The notes: a model not told the origin generated them from the letters alone. A stretch of DNA of 64,000 nt from an uncultured Chloroflexota bacterium (GCA_903822495.1 CAIJPD010000018.1:1-64000), one strand, 5' to 3'. Counted from the first letter of the stretch, positions 1 to 8,915 are shown. Translations and numbers: made by a program.

Positions 1-1
1 C

Positions 2-394
2 GACGCCGCCCTCCGCGCAATCAAGGACCGTTACGGCCGGGGGATGGAGGACCCGGCTGGCGCTGGGCCGGCCTTCCGGCTCGTTCCAGTCGAGGGCCAG
101 TCCGCCGCCTGTGGGGTGCGTCGCCCGCGCGGCCGGTTGTTCCAATCGTTGAGGTTTGAGAGGGATGAAACCCCCACGATTTGGAACATCCGCGCGAGGC
201 GGGGGTCGAGGCGAGTTCGATGGGCTGGGTCGCGGCTTCGGCGACCCCCTCGCCATCAAGGGGTCAACTGTTTGGCAGCGAGGTTGGGTAGCCGGGTCCT
301 GACACTGGCGCTCCCAGATCCCATCGGTGACGAGGTCCGCGATGAGGATCCGGCGCGATCTGCGTCCTGGCACGCCGAGCCTCATCACTGGTGA
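2..394 (+). CDS. Possible 3' end of an upstream gene (partial)
   Basis: An open frame enters from the left edge. Its first residues (DAALRAIKDRYG) look like the C-terminal tail of a Y-family DNA polymerase (DinB/ImuB type), where a motif of the form LDxALxxIRxRFG is common. This is a resemblance over only about a dozen residues. After roughly residue 15 the reading no longer looks protein-like, although the frame stays open through the palindromic element to a TGA at 392-394. The true stop may therefore lie elsewhere, or the gene may have been extended by insertion of the repeat element. Confidence 0.2.
   Translation, partial: DAALRAIKDRYGRGMEDPAGAGPAFRLVPVEGQSAACGVRRPRGRLFQSLRFERDETPTIWNIRARRGSRRVRWAGSRLRRPPRHQGVNCLAARLGSRVLTLALPDPIGDEVRDEDPARSASWHAEPHHW
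139..187. repeat. Imperfect inverted repeat (hairpin)
   Basis: The 16-base arm at 139-154 (GTTCCAATCGTTGAGG) is nearly the reverse complement of 172-187 (CCCCACGATTTGGAAC), separated by 17 bases. The block is clearly less GC-rich than the surrounding DNA. It could be a transcription terminator for the gene entering from the left, although no U-tract follows, or a remnant of a mobile element. No second copy is visible in the window. Confidence 0.5.
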
Positions 395-431
395 GGTTCG
401 TGATGAGGTCCCGATTCCCAACCTCGCTGCC
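274..431. repeat. 158-bp palindromic element with 15-bp perfect terminal inverted repeats
   Basis: The left arm GGCAGCGAGGTTGGG (274-288) is perfectly inverted at 417-431 (CCCAACCTCGCTGCC). Complementarity continues imperfectly inwards (CGGGTCCTGACAC against CGGGACCTCATCAC on the other strand). A related short direct repeat, GAGGTCCGCGATGAGG and GAGGTTCGTGATGAGG, lies inside. There is no coding potential and no obvious target-site duplication. The shape fits a MITE/REP-like element or a structured RNA. Confidence 0.5.
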
Positions 432-606
432 GAGCAGTGGCTTGGATGAAGGCCCAGCGCCGCCCGTGCCGGTGGGTGATCGGCGACCGAGGCGGGCGGG
501 CGCGGGCCGGTGGCGCCCGTCGCGGCGCAGGGTTTTGCCGGGGTTTGGCCGCGTGCGGCTGGTACGATAGCGCCCACGAAAGCGAGCCCGGCGTGGACCG
601 GAAGGG
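432..606 (+). promoter_or_regulatory. Upstream region of the first molybdenum hydroxylase gene
   Basis: A -10-like TACGAT sits at 563-568, about 39 bases before the ATG at 607, without a convincing -35. The 12 bases at 564-575 are the exact reverse complement of GGGCGCTATCGT at 14179-14190, so the site could instead be an operator. Nothing else is recognisable here. Confidence 0.25.
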
Positions 607-3450
607 ATGAGGACGACAGCCTTGGACGAACTGGTCGAGCGAACATTCACGCTCAACGGCAAGACCGTCACCAGCCACGTGGATGGGAAGCGGTCGCTGC
701 TCCGCCACCTCCGCGACGACCTCCAGCTGGTCGGCACCAAGGATGGCTGCTCGAGCGGCGACTGCGGCTCGTGCGTGGTCCTGGTCGATGGCAAGCCGGT
801 CGATTCGTGCGTCTACCTGATGCGCCGCGCCGACGGCGTGAGCATCGAGACGATCGAGGGCCTCGCCTCGCCGGAGGGCAAGCTCCACCCCATCCAGGCC
901 GCGTTCCTGGAGAAGGGCGGCACGCAGTGCGGCTTCTGCACCCCGGGCATGATCATGGCCAGCAAGGCGCTGCTGGCGGCCAACCCCAACCCCACCGAAG
1001 ACCAGATCCGCGAGGGGCTCAAGGACAACGTCTGCCGCTGCACCGGCTACCTCCAGATCTTCGAGGCGGTCCAGCAGGCGGGTGAGTGGCTCCAGAACCC
1101 GCGCGCGGCCGTGCGCTGGAAGCCCACCGGCGGCGCCCTCGGCAGCTCCGCCACCCTGGTTGACGGTGCCCGATCCGTGACCGGCTCGCTCCCCTACGCC
1201 GACGACCTGTACAAGCCCAACATGCTGTTCGGTGCCATCCACTGGGCGGCCCACCCGTACGCCAGGATCCTGAACATCGACGTCTCGGCGGCCAAGGCGG
1301 CCCCGGGCGTCTTCCGCGTCATCGGTGCCGCCGATGTGCCGGGCCTCAATCGTCATGGCCGGACCGTGTCGGACCAGCCGGTCTTCTGCTACGACTACGT
1401 CCGCTTCATGGGCGACCCCATCGTGTGCGTGCTGGCGGAGACCCGCGAGCAGGCCGAGGCCGCGGCCGAGCTGGTCAAGGTTGACTACGAGCCGCTCCAG
1501 GGGCTGTTCGACCCGCTCGATTCGCTCAAGCCGGACGCGCCCGTGCTGGTCGACTCGGCGCCGGGCAACGTGTGCAAGCACGTCACCCACAGCGTCGGCG
1601 ACGTGGACGCGGCCTTCGCGACGGCGGCCCATGTCGTGTCGGGCCACTTCTCCACGCAGCGCCAGGACCATGCCTATCTGGAGCCACTGGCCTCCATGGC
1701 GGAGGTCCAGCCCGACGGCAGCGTCACCGTCTGGATGCCCACCCAGGCCCCGTTCGAGACACGCGAGCAGCTGACCAAGATCCTCGACCTTCCGCGCGAG
1801 AAGGTGCGGGTCATCGCCACCCCGCTGGGCGGCGGCTTCGGCGGCAAGCTGGAGATCACGCTGGAGGGCGTGGTGTCGGTCGCCGCGATGGTGACTCGTC
1901 GGCCGGTCAAGGTGACCCTGTCCCGGGCCGAGAGCCTGACCACCGCCGTCAAGCGCCACCCGTTCGAGCTGGACTACCGGGTCGCCACGGACGAGAAGGG
2001 CATGCTCCTCGCCGTCGACGCGCAGATGTACTGCGACGGCGGCCCGTACACGGGCAACAGCCCGCGGGTCATCGACCAGGCGATGATCTTCGCGTGCGGC
2101 CCCTACCGGGTGCCCAACGTCCGCCTGGACGGCAAGGCCGTCCACACCAACAACTTCCTGGGCGGCGCATTTCGCGGCTACGGCATCAACCAGTCGCTGG
2201 TTGCCATGGAGTCGATGCTCGACGAGCTGTGCGTCCAGCTGAAGATGGACCCGTTCGAAGTCCGCCGGCAGAACATGTACGTCCTGGGCGACAGCACGCT
2301 CACCGGGCAGTACCTCGGCTCCTCGGTCGGCGCGGTCCTGACCCTCGATGCGTGCCGCCGCGCCTTCGAGGAGGAGTGGCCCACCTACAAGGCCATGGAG
2401 CGGCCGGGCTACCGGATCGGCTACGGCATGGCCGGCGCCATGAAGAACGTCGGTGCGGGCAAGGGCAAGATCGACGACTCCGGCGCCACGTTCCTCCTCA
2501 AGGAGGACGGGCGGGTAGAGTTGCGGGTCTCCGTCGTGGACATGGGCCAGGCGATCAGGACCACCATGGTCCAGCTTGCCTCTCAGGCCACCGGGCTCTC
2601 CTTCGAGCTCTTCGACGTGATCTCGCAGGACACCGGGCTCACCCACCCGCACCGGTCCGCCTCCGGGCAGCGCCAGACGCTGGTCTCCGGGAACGCCACG
2701 ATGCTGGCCGGCAAGAAGTTCCGCGACCTGCTCTTCGAGCTGGTCGGCAAGTGGTCGGGCAAGTCGCCGGACGAGATGGCGATCGTCAAGAACGAGGTCC
2801 GCACGCAGTGGACCCAGTACGTGGTCGAGGAGACGCTCTGCACGCTCCCGGACCTCTGGGCGCGTGCCGCGGACGAGGGCATCGACGTGGAGGCGGAGGC
2901 GGTCTACGTCGCCCCGCAGACGTGGCCGATGTCCGACAAGGAGGCCCTGCGGACCATCCCCAAGGAGAAGTACCGCAACTACCCCACGTACAACTACGCC
3001 ACCCACGTGGCCATCGTGGGCGTGGACGAGGCCACCGGTCACGTGGATCTTCTCCGGATGATCGCGGCGCACGACTGCGGCGTGCCCATCAACCCGCAGC
3101 AGATCCGGGGCCAGATCGTGGGCTCGGTCTCGATGGGCCAGGGTTACGCGCTCTCCGAGAACTTCCCGTCGGTCGAAGGCCGGTCGCCCTGGCGGCGGGT
3201 CGACTATCGCCGGCTGGGGGTCCCCAGCTCGCTCACCGCGGCGAGCGTGCGCGTCGAGGTGGTCGAGGACCCGTTTGACGAGGGGCCGTACGGGGCCAAG
3301 GGCATCTCCGAGACAGGGTGCGTGCCGTCGACCCCCGCGATCCTGAACGCGATCTACCAGGCCACGGGCGTGCGGATCCGGTCGATCCCGGTGGATACCA
3401 ACCTGCTCAAGGAGGGGATGGCGGCCGGCGCGCCGGCTCCGGTGGCCTGA
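607..3450 (+). CDS. Molybdenum hydroxylase, 2Fe-2S + molybdopterin-binding fusion (xanthine dehydrogenase family)
   Basis: This is a hydroxylase/aldehyde oxidoreductase of the xanthine oxidase family in which the iron-sulfur subunit is fused to the large subunit and no FAD domain is present. That is the architecture of Desulfovibrio aldehyde oxidoreductase (Mop), which has a similar length. Residues 13-155 carry the two [2Fe-2S] sites: C48, C53, C56, C68 (plant-ferredoxin type) and C108, C111, C143, C145 (CGFC...CRC). From about residue 165 the molybdopterin domain follows, with an FRGYG loop and the active-site glutamate at E902 (KGISETG). The loop is not the AYRCSFR of CO dehydrogenase, so carbon monoxide is unlikely to be the substrate. 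With no FAD partner next door, electrons must go to another carrier. The start is uncertain: GGAAGGG abuts the ATG at 607, whereas GGATGAGG is well spaced for a TTG at 622 (942 aa). A hairpin terminator follows. Confidence 0.88.
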   Translation: MRTTALDELVERTFTLNGKTVTSHVDGKRSLLRHLRDDLQLVGTKDGCSSGDCGSCVVLVDGKPVDSCVYLMRRADGVSIETIEGLASPEGKLHPIQAAFLEKGGTQCGFCTPGMIMASKALLAANPNPTEDQIREGLKDNVCRCTGYLQIFEAVQQAGEWLQNPRAAVRWKPTGGALGSSATLVDGARSVTGSLPYADDLYKPNMLFGAIHWAAHPYARILNIDVSAAKAAPGVFRVIGAADVPGLNRHGRTVSDQPVFCYDYVRFMGDPIVCVLAETREQAEAAAELVKVDYEPLQGLFDPLDSLKPDAPVLVDSAPGNVCKHVTHSVGDVDAAFATAAHVVSGHFSTQRQDHAYLEPLASMAEVQPDGSVTVWMPTQAPFETREQLTKILDLPREKVRVIATPLGGGFGGKLEITLEGVVSVAAMVTRRPVKVTLSRAESLTTAVKRHPFELDYRVATDEKGMLLAVDAQMYCDGGPYTGNSPRVIDQAMIFACGPYRVPNVRLDGKAVHTNNFLGGAFRGYGINQSLVAMESMLDELCVQLKMDPFEVRRQNMYVLGDSTLTGQYLGSSVGAVLTLDACRRAFEEEWPTYKAMERPGYRIGYGMAGAMKNVGAGKGKIDDSGATFLLKEDGRVELRVSVVDMGQAIRTTMVQLASQATGLSFELFDVISQDTGLTHPHRSASGQRQTLVSGNATMLAGKKFRDLLFELVGKWSGKSPDEMAIVKNEVRTQWTQYVVEETLCTLPDLWARAADEGIDVEAEAVYVAPQTWPMSDKEALRTIPKEKYRNYPTYNYATHVAIVGVDEATGHVDLLRMIAAHDCGVPINPQQIRGQIVGSVSMGQGYALSENFPSVEGRSPWRRVDYRRLGVPSSLTAASVRVEVVEDPFDEGPYGAKGISETGCVPSTPAILNAIYQATGVRIRSIPVDTNLLKEGMAAGAPAPVA

Positions 3451-3488
3451 CCGCCCGGAGCCGCCATGGCTCCCTTGTCCCCGCACAG

Positions 3489-3518
3489 GAAGCGGCCGGC
3501 GGCGACGCCGGCCGCTTC
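3489..3518 (+). terminator. Hairpin terminator after the Mo/2Fe-2S fusion gene
   Basis: A perfect 12-bp stem (GAAGCGGCCGGC / GCCGGCCGCTTC) closes a 6-base loop, followed by GATTCGG. The U-tract is weak. It lies 38 bases after the stop codon. Confidence 0.55.
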
Positions 3519-3756
3519 GATTCGGGGATACGGCGGCTGGGCGCGGCGGCGTCGATGGCCGAAGCCCGGGGCGAGCGGCGCACGCCACGGGTCGCGCACC
3601 GAGCAGCCGGTGGACACCGGGCCGAGAATCGCCGCGGGACGGGCCCAGGGCCGGCACGAATCCCGTTCGCGCCGGGATGGCACTCGGGCCCCGGACGTAC
3701 GAGAATTCGGGGCGGGCGATGCGCCGCTCCGGCGCGCCGAGGGATGAGGGGGATCG
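3519..3756 (+). other. Intergenic region before the methyltransferase
   Basis: No coding frame stands out. It must hold the methyltransferase promoter. ACGTACGAGAATTC near 3697-3710 contains a -10-like element, but I cannot pick a convincing -35. A good Shine-Dalgarno, GAGGGGG, precedes the ATG. Confidence 0.3.
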
Positions 3757-4812
3757 ATGTCGGACCTGCCGCAGGTCATCGCCGATCTGGCCCGCTGGTA
3801 CGCGCTCATGGGGCTGGGGCTGGGTGAGCGCACCGGGCTCAACGACGCGCTCCTCTCCGGGATTGGCACCGCCGAGGAGCTGGCGCGGCGGGCAGGGGTG
3901 GATGCGGACAACGCGCGGCTCTGGGCGGAGCTGATGGTGGTCTCGGGCTACGCAACGGTCGCCGAGGGGACCGGCGGCGACTCGAACTCCCCGGCCCAAT
4001 TCGAGGCCGACGATTCGACCCTCGGCATCCTCCGTCGGACGCTGCCCTTCGACCTGCGTGCCGCGCTGGAGATCGCCGTGCCGCTTGCCGGGCTGATGCC
4101 CAGGATCGAGCGCGCCGTGCGCGACGGCGGCGGCATAGCGTCGGACGAGTTGCAGGCCGCACTGGGTCCCATCCCGGAGCGCGTCAACGTGCCCACGTAC
4201 GACAAGTACCTCCTGGCCGACTGGATTCCGGCCCACCCGGAGGTGGAGGCCGCGCTCCAGGCGGGCGCCGATGTCGTGGAGATTGGCCCGGGTGGCGGAG
4301 GAGCGCTGCGCCTCCTGGCCGCCGCCTTCCCCGCGTCACGCTTCCTCGGCTACGACCTTGACCCCCTGCAGGTCACGGAGGCGAACGCCGCCACGCAGGC
4401 CGCCGGCCTGGGCAACCTCCGGTTTGAAGCCCGCGACGCCGCGCTCCTGCCCGACGCCAGCGCGGACATCGTGGCCATCTTCGATGCCTTCCACCACTTC
4501 ACCGACCCGGACGGCGCGCTGGCCGGGCTCCGGCGCGCGCTCCGCCCGGGGGGCTGCCTGCTCATGGCGGAGCCGGCGCTGACCGGCGACCCCGTGGTCG
4601 ACGCCGAGGACACGTTCGCCACGATCACCTACGGCGCCAGCCTGTTCTACTGCTTCCAGGAGAGCAAGACACCGGGGCGGCCGGGGATGGGGTCAACCTG
4701 GGGTGGCGGCCACTTGCTGGGCTTCCTGGAGGACGGCGGGTTCCGGGTTGTCCGGGCGTACGTCTCGGACGGCGGATACGACGTGGTACAGGCGGTGCCG
4801 ACCGGCGACTGA
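3757..4812 (+). CDS. Class I SAM-dependent methyltransferase
   Basis: A two-domain methyltransferase. Residues 1-95 form a helical, winged-helix-like dimerisation domain as in small-molecule O/N-methyltransferases and mycobacterial Rv2258c-type proteins. The Rossmann-like SAM domain follows, with motif I VVEIGPGGGG near residue 172, an acidic residue in GYDLD for the SAM ribose, and the motif IV/V segment DAFHHF...ALRPGG. The substrate is unknown. It stands alone between a terminator upstream and a convergent operon downstream. The start is supported by GAGGGGG six bases before the ATG. It could act on an intermediate of the surrounding catabolic genes, but position is the only argument for that. 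Confidence 0.82.
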   Translation: MSDLPQVIADLARWYALMGLGLGERTGLNDALLSGIGTAEELARRAGVDADNARLWAELMVVSGYATVAEGTGGDSNSPAQFEADDSTLGILRRTLPFDLRAALEIAVPLAGLMPRIERAVRDGGGIASDELQAALGPIPERVNVPTYDKYLLADWIPAHPEVEAALQAGADVVEIGPGGGGALRLLAAAFPASRFLGYDLDPLQVTEANAATQAAGLGNLRFEARDAALLPDASADIVAIFDAFHHFTDPDGALAGLRRALRPGGCLLMAEPALTGDPVVDAEDTFATITYGASLFYCFQESKTPGRPGMGSTWGGGHLLGFLEDGGFRVVRAYVSDGGYDVVQAVPTGD

Positions 4813-5005
4813 CGTCCGGCGGGCGCGCCGCTGCGGGCACGGCCGCGGCCGCGATGCTGCAACGGGCGACCGGCGACGACCGAGGGCGCCGCCGACCGAC
4901 GGCGCTGCGAAGGCGAGGCCGTCCACCCCGCCGCCGCTGGCCGAGCGTCCGGTCCGATGCGGCAGCCGTGCGCTGGCGAGACCGGCCCCCGGTCCCGCCG
5001 CTCCC

Positions 5006-7312
5006 CTACTTTGCCGCGTCCCGCTCCTGGATCGCCTGCCACACCCGCTCGGGCGTGAACGGCGCCTCGCGGAGGCGGATGCCGGCGGCACGCCGGACCG
5101 CGTTCGCGATCGCCGCGGCCACCGGGTTCAGCGAGCCTTCCCCGCCGCCCTTTGCCCCGTAGATCCCCACGCCGTCGCCGCGCTCCGCGATGATCCCGAT
5201 GTACTCGGGCATGTCGCTGGCCCGCGGGACCCGGTACTCAACGATGTTGCCGTTGAGGAGCGTGCCCTCGTTGGTGTAGATCAGTTCCTCGGTCAGCGCC
5301 ATGCCGAAGCCCATGATCGCCGCGCCCAGGTCCTGCGACTCCACCAGCTGCGGGTTGATGGCACAGCCGACGTCGCCGACCGTGACCAGCTTGTCGACCC
5401 GGATCTGGCCCGTCTCCTCGTCGACGTGGACTTCCACGCCCACGCAGCCGACCTCCCAGAAGGGCGGCATCTGCTTGGTGGCGCCGACCTTGCGGACCCG
5501 GCCACGGCCGACGACCTCGCCGAAGTCGCCCGCGAAGTACGCGCCGACGATCTCGCCCCAGCCGCGGTGCACGCCGTCGACCACGAAGCCGCCGCGCGCC
5601 TCCTCGATCGATTCGGCGCTCCAGACCTCGCCGGCCCATTCGCGCATCTGCTCGCGGGCGTCGCGTGCGGCGTCCTGGAGCGCGAGCCCGACGATGGTCG
5701 TGGACCGGCTGGCGCCGGTCGACCGGTCGTAGGCCACGGCCGCCGTGTCGCTCTGCAGCAGGCTGACCTTGTCGAGCGCGATCCCCAGCTCGGCGGCGAC
5801 GATCTGCGCCATCACGGTCGCCGACCCCTGCCCGATCTCGCTGGTCCCGATGGTTGCCGTGGCCGAGCCATCGACATGGATGCGGATGAGCGCCGTGCTG
5901 ACCGGCTCGGAGCCGGCGTCGGACGCGGAGATGGCGATGCCGCGGGCGTGCGACGGCTGGGGCGTGGATGCCCAGTCGAGCGCCTCGGCGACCAGCGAGA
6001 GGTCCGCCTGCAGGTCGGCGTCCAGGCCGCGGACCTTGGGCCACGGCGCCTCGCCGGGGGCGACCACGTTGCGCCGCCGGATCTCGATCGGGTCGATCCC
6101 CAGCCGCTCGGCCGCCTCGTCGATCTGCGATTCGCCGGGCAGGACGCCCTGCGGCGCCCCGAACCCGCGGAACGACGACGCGGGGGCGGTGTTGGTGTAG
6201 ATGGCCCGGCAGGTGATGTCGAGCGCCGGGATCCGGTACGGGCCCGAGATCCGGTTGGCCGACTTTCGCGCGACCAGGGGCGAGTTCTCCGCGTAGGCCC
6301 CGGTGTTGAGCAGGATCTCGGCCTGCCGGCCACGGATCCGCCCATCGGCCTCGAAGGCGGTCTTGATCCGGACCCGGGCACCGTCGCCGCGGGTGGTCAG
6401 GATGCTCTCGTCGATGCTCAGCACCAGCTTGACCGGCCGGCCCGCGACCAGCGCGAGCGCCGCGGTCAGCGGCTCGATCTTGGTGTAGCTCTTGCTCCCG
6501 TACCCGCCGCCAACATAGGGCGCGATGACGCGCATGTTGGCCAGCGCCAGGTTGAAGACGTGGCTGACGTCGTCGCGCACCATGAACGGGTGCTGGCACG
6601 ACGTCCAGACCGTCAGCCCGCCGTGCCGCCACTCGGCCATCGAGTTGTAGGGCTCCATGGCGTAGGCATACGAGTTGGGATAGCGGTACTCGCCCTCCAG
6701 CACCAGGTGGGCGCCGACAAACGCCGCGTCGATGTCGCCGAACTTCTGGACGGCCGTCGAGCAGACGTTGGGATGGTCGCGCTGGATGTCCTCGTCGAAG
6801 CCCCGGTGGAAGCCCTGCTTCGCCTCCTTCTCGTGGATGATCGGGGCGCCGGAGCCCAGGGCTCCCTCCACGTCCACCACCACCGTGAGCGGCTCGTAGT
6901 CCACGAGGATCGCCTGGGCGGCCTCGTACGCGGTCAGCTCATCCTCGGCAACGACGCCGGCCACGGCCTCGCCGGAGTAGCGCACGACGCCGTCGGCCAG
7001 GATGGGATGGTCCGTCAGGGCGTGACCGTAGTACAGGTTGATGTCGCCGCGGGCCTTGAGGTCCTCGGCCGTGACGACCGCGATGACGCCCGGCAGCGCC
7101 TTCGCGGCACTGGTGTCGATTGAGCGGATCCGGGCGTGCGGGTACGGGCTCCGGAGGACCTTGGCCCAGGCCATGCCCGGGACGGTCATGTCGGTCGCGT
7201 ACCGGGCGGCGCCCGTGACCTTGGCCACGCCGTCGCGGCGCGGGACGGACTCGCCGATGGGCGAGGGAGGAGTGGGGCGGGTGGTCACACGCCGCGTCTC
7301 TACGCGCGTCAT
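5006..7312 (-). CDS. Molybdenum hydroxylase large (molybdopterin-binding) subunit
   Basis: 768-residue large subunit of a three-subunit xanthine dehydrogenase/CO dehydrogenase-family enzyme. It binds the molybdopterin cofactor and performs the hydroxylation. Visible features are the RRDGVAKVTGAARYATD entry of domain 1, FRGFGAPQG in the substrate loop, GQGS near residue 490, and the active-site glutamate E725 in KGGGEGS. The AYRCSFR loop of true CO dehydrogenases is absent, so it is a hydroxylase of an organic (probably N-heterocyclic or aldehyde) substrate. The ATG overlaps the stop of the 2Fe-2S gene as ATGA, so the two are translationally coupled. It is the last gene of a long minus-strand run. 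It converges on the methyltransferase gene. Confidence 0.93.
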   Translation of the reverse strand: MTRVETRRVTTRPTPPSPIGESVPRRDGVAKVTGAARYATDMTVPGMAWAKVLRSPYPHARIRSIDTSAAKALPGVIAVVTAEDLKARGDINLYYGHALTDHPILADGVVRYSGEAVAGVVAEDELTAYEAAQAILVDYEPLTVVVDVEGALGSGAPIIHEKEAKQGFHRGFDEDIQRDHPNVCSTAVQKFGDIDAAFVGAHLVLEGEYRYPNSYAYAMEPYNSMAEWRHGGLTVWTSCQHPFMVRDDVSHVFNLALANMRVIAPYVGGGYGSKSYTKIEPLTAALALVAGRPVKLVLSIDESILTTRGDGARVRIKTAFEADGRIRGRQAEILLNTGAYAENSPLVARKSANRISGPYRIPALDITCRAIYTNTAPASSFRGFGAPQGVLPGESQIDEAAERLGIDPIEIRRRNVVAPGEAPWPKVRGLDADLQADLSLVAEALDWASTPQPSHARGIAISASDAGSEPVSTALIRIHVDGSATATIGTSEIGQGSATVMAQIVAAELGIALDKVSLLQSDTAAVAYDRSTGASRSTTIVGLALQDAARDAREQMREWAGEVWSAESIEEARGGFVVDGVHRGWGEIVGAYFAGDFGEVVGRGRVRKVGATKQMPPFWEVGCVGVEVHVDEETGQIRVDKLVTVGDVGCAINPQLVESQDLGAAIMGFGMALTEELIYTNEGTLLNGNIVEYRVPRASDMPEYIGIIAERGDGVGIYGAKGGGEGSLNPVAAAIANAVRRAAGIRLREAPFTPERVWQAIQERDAAK

Positions 7313-7788
7313 CGCTGGGCTCCCGCTTCGGCGGCCTGCAGGACCGCGTCGATGATCGGCAGGTAGCCGGTACACCGGCAGATGTTGCCCTCGATGCCGG
7401 CGATCACCTCCGCGCGGGAGGGGCTGGGGTTCTCGGCAAGGAGGGCGGTCGCGGACATCAGCATGCCCGGGGTGCAGTAGCCGCATTGGAACGCGGCATG
7501 GTCGATGAACGCCTGCTGAAGCGGGCTCAGGACGCCGTCCCTGGCCAGGCCCTCGACGGTCGCGACCTCTCGGCCGTCCGCGTCCACCGCCAGGTAGGTG
7601 CAGCCCGATACGGCGAGGCCGTCGACCAGCACGGTGCACGCGCCGCAGACCTGCATGTCGCAGCTGATCTTGGCGCCGGTGAGGCCCAGCTCATCGCGGA
7701 GCAGGTCCGCGATGGTGACGTTGGCCTGGACGGCCAGCTCGTGGGCCAGGCCGTTGACGGACAGCTTGATGTCGATGGTCTCAGGCAC
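7309..7788 (-). CDS. Molybdenum hydroxylase small [2Fe-2S] subunit
   Basis: 159 residues, the normal length for this subunit. It passes electrons from the molybdenum site to FAD through two [2Fe-2S] clusters: C43, C48, C51, C63 (CDMQVCGAC) in the N-terminal ferredoxin-like domain, and C102, C105, C137, C139 (CGYC...CRC) in the helical C-terminal domain. It starts with GTG inside the last codons of the FAD-subunit gene (8-base overlap) and ends in ATGA with the large-subunit gene, so the order is FAD, Fe-S, Mo, as in cox-type operons. Confidence 0.95.
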   Translation of the reverse strand: MPETIDIKLSVNGLAHELAVQANVTIADLLRDELGLTGAKISCDMQVCGACTVLVDGLAVSGCTYLAVDADGREVATVEGLARDGVLSPLQQAFIDHAAFQCGYCTPGMLMSATALLAENPSPSRAEVIAGIEGNICRCTGYLPIIDAVLQAAEAGAQR

Positions 7789-8665
7789 GGGCGGCTGCCT
7801 CCGAGAGCGCGGCGCTGGCGGCCCGACCGAGCATCACGCCGGCCAGGTGTCGCTTGAAGTCGGGCGAGCCGTCGAGGTCGCCGATGGCATCGAGGTGGCC
7901 CAGCCGGGTCCTGGCCTTCGCGAGGGCCTCGCCGAACGTGCCCGCGGCGACATCGGCCTGGGCGCCGAGGAAGGCGGCAGCCACGTCCGGGACGAGCATG
8001 GGGATGTCGGTCAGGGAGCCCACGCTGACGTGGGCCTCGGCGATGACGCCGGCCTGGACGCGGAGGCGGATCCCCACGGAGACGGCGGGGCGCTCGCGGA
8101 ACTTGGCCTTCTCGTAGGCGCGACCCTCGCCGGAGCGGGCGGACGGGACGATGACGGCGGTCAGGAGCTCGTCGGCCTCGCGCGCGGTCTCCAGCGGGCC
8201 GGTGATGAACTGATCGATGGCGACCTCGCGGGTGCCGCCGCGGCCCTGGAGCCGGACGCGGGCGTCGCACGCCAGGAGGAACGTGGCCGGGTCGCTGTGC
8301 GGCTCGGCGAAGCACAGGTTGCCGCCGAGGGTCCCCTGGTTGCGGACCCGGATGTTGGCGACGTGCGCCTCAAGGGCGACCAGGCCGGGGAGCTCGCGGG
8401 CAACGTCCTGGTTCACCTCGATCTCGCGGTGGGTGACGGAGCCGCCGATCACCAGCTCCCCATCCCCGCCCGCAAGCGAGATGCCACGGAGCTCGGGGAC
8501 GCGCTTGAGGTCGATCATGGTGCCAAAGCGGGCGAGGCCCATCTTCATCACCTGGAGGATCTCCGTGCCGCCGGCGTACCAGCTGGCGTCGCCATCCGTG
8601 GCGTCCCAGGCGTCGAACGCCGCGGCCAGGCTGGCGGGCCGCGCGAGGGCGAAGCGCGGGATCAT
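7781..8665 (-). CDS. Molybdenum hydroxylase medium (FAD-binding) subunit
   Basis: 294 residues, typical of CoxM/nicotine-dehydrogenase medium subunits. It holds FAD and hands electrons on to the quinone pool or another acceptor. The FAD-binding motifs are YAGGTE (residues 30-35) and GTLGGNLCFAEPHSDP (111-126), followed by the C-terminal CO_deh_flav_C domain. The chosen ATG has no Shine-Dalgarno of its own. Its first bases overlap the TGA of a possible 16-codon leader frame (8662-8712), so reinitiation may drive its translation. The LCFAEPHSDP segment is identical in the FAD domain of the fusion protein at 20780, so the two are close relatives. Confidence 0.92.
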   Translation of the reverse strand: MIPRFALARPASLAAAFDAWDATDGDASWYAGGTEILQVMKMGLARFGTMIDLKRVPELRGISLAGGDGELVIGGSVTHREIEVNQDVARELPGLVALEAHVANIRVRNQGTLGGNLCFAEPHSDPATFLLACDARVRLQGRGGTREVAIDQFITGPLETAREADELLTAVIVPSARSGEGRAYEKAKFRERPAVSVGIRLRVQAGVIAEAHVSVGSLTDIPMLVPDVAAAFLGAQADVAAGTFGEALAKARTRLGHLDAIGDLDGSPDFKRHLAGVMLGRAASAALSEAAARA

Positions 8666-8712
8666 GGCCGGGACCCGCGGCCGGTGGCCGCGACGGGGGT
8701 TGCTGTGCTCAC
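8662..8712 (-). CDS. Possible 16-codon leader peptide upstream of the FAD subunit
   Basis: A GTG at 8712 lies a few bases after GAGGAG, a better Shine-Dalgarno than any in front of the FAD-subunit ATG. The frame reads VSTATPVAATGRGSRP and its TGA overlaps that ATG (ATGA). This is the arrangement of a translationally coupled leader, but so short a frame can arise by chance. Confidence 0.25.
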   Translation of the reverse strand: MSTATPVAATGRGSRP

Positions 8713-8915
8713 GAGGCTCCTCGTCGGCATGGCTTGGGTGGCGCTTGATGGCGTTGAACGGGGTCCGCGCGGCATCTGGCCGGCGATGCCTGGCCGACCA
8801 TCGACCGGGCGCCCGACGGTGCAGTTCGACGTTCGTGGATTGTCCCACACCGGCCGCGCCCGGGACCCGCCGCGGCGGCCCCGCGGGCCGGCCGTTGACC
8901 GGGTCGGGCAGGTGC

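Noticed and set aside
139-187. CRISPR-like repeat (segment ending in GGATGAAAC)
   Set aside because: The 3' end resembles type I/III CRISPR repeats, but there is only one copy, no spacers and no cas genes in the window. The inverted repeat explains it better.
385-4236. Long open frames antisense to real genes (for example 385-4236, 17095-20304 and 20123-24130 on the minus strand)
   Set aside because: They lie opposite clearly homologous genes, are rich in Arg/His/Asp/Val as expected for antisense of GC-rich codons, and show no domain or ribosome site.
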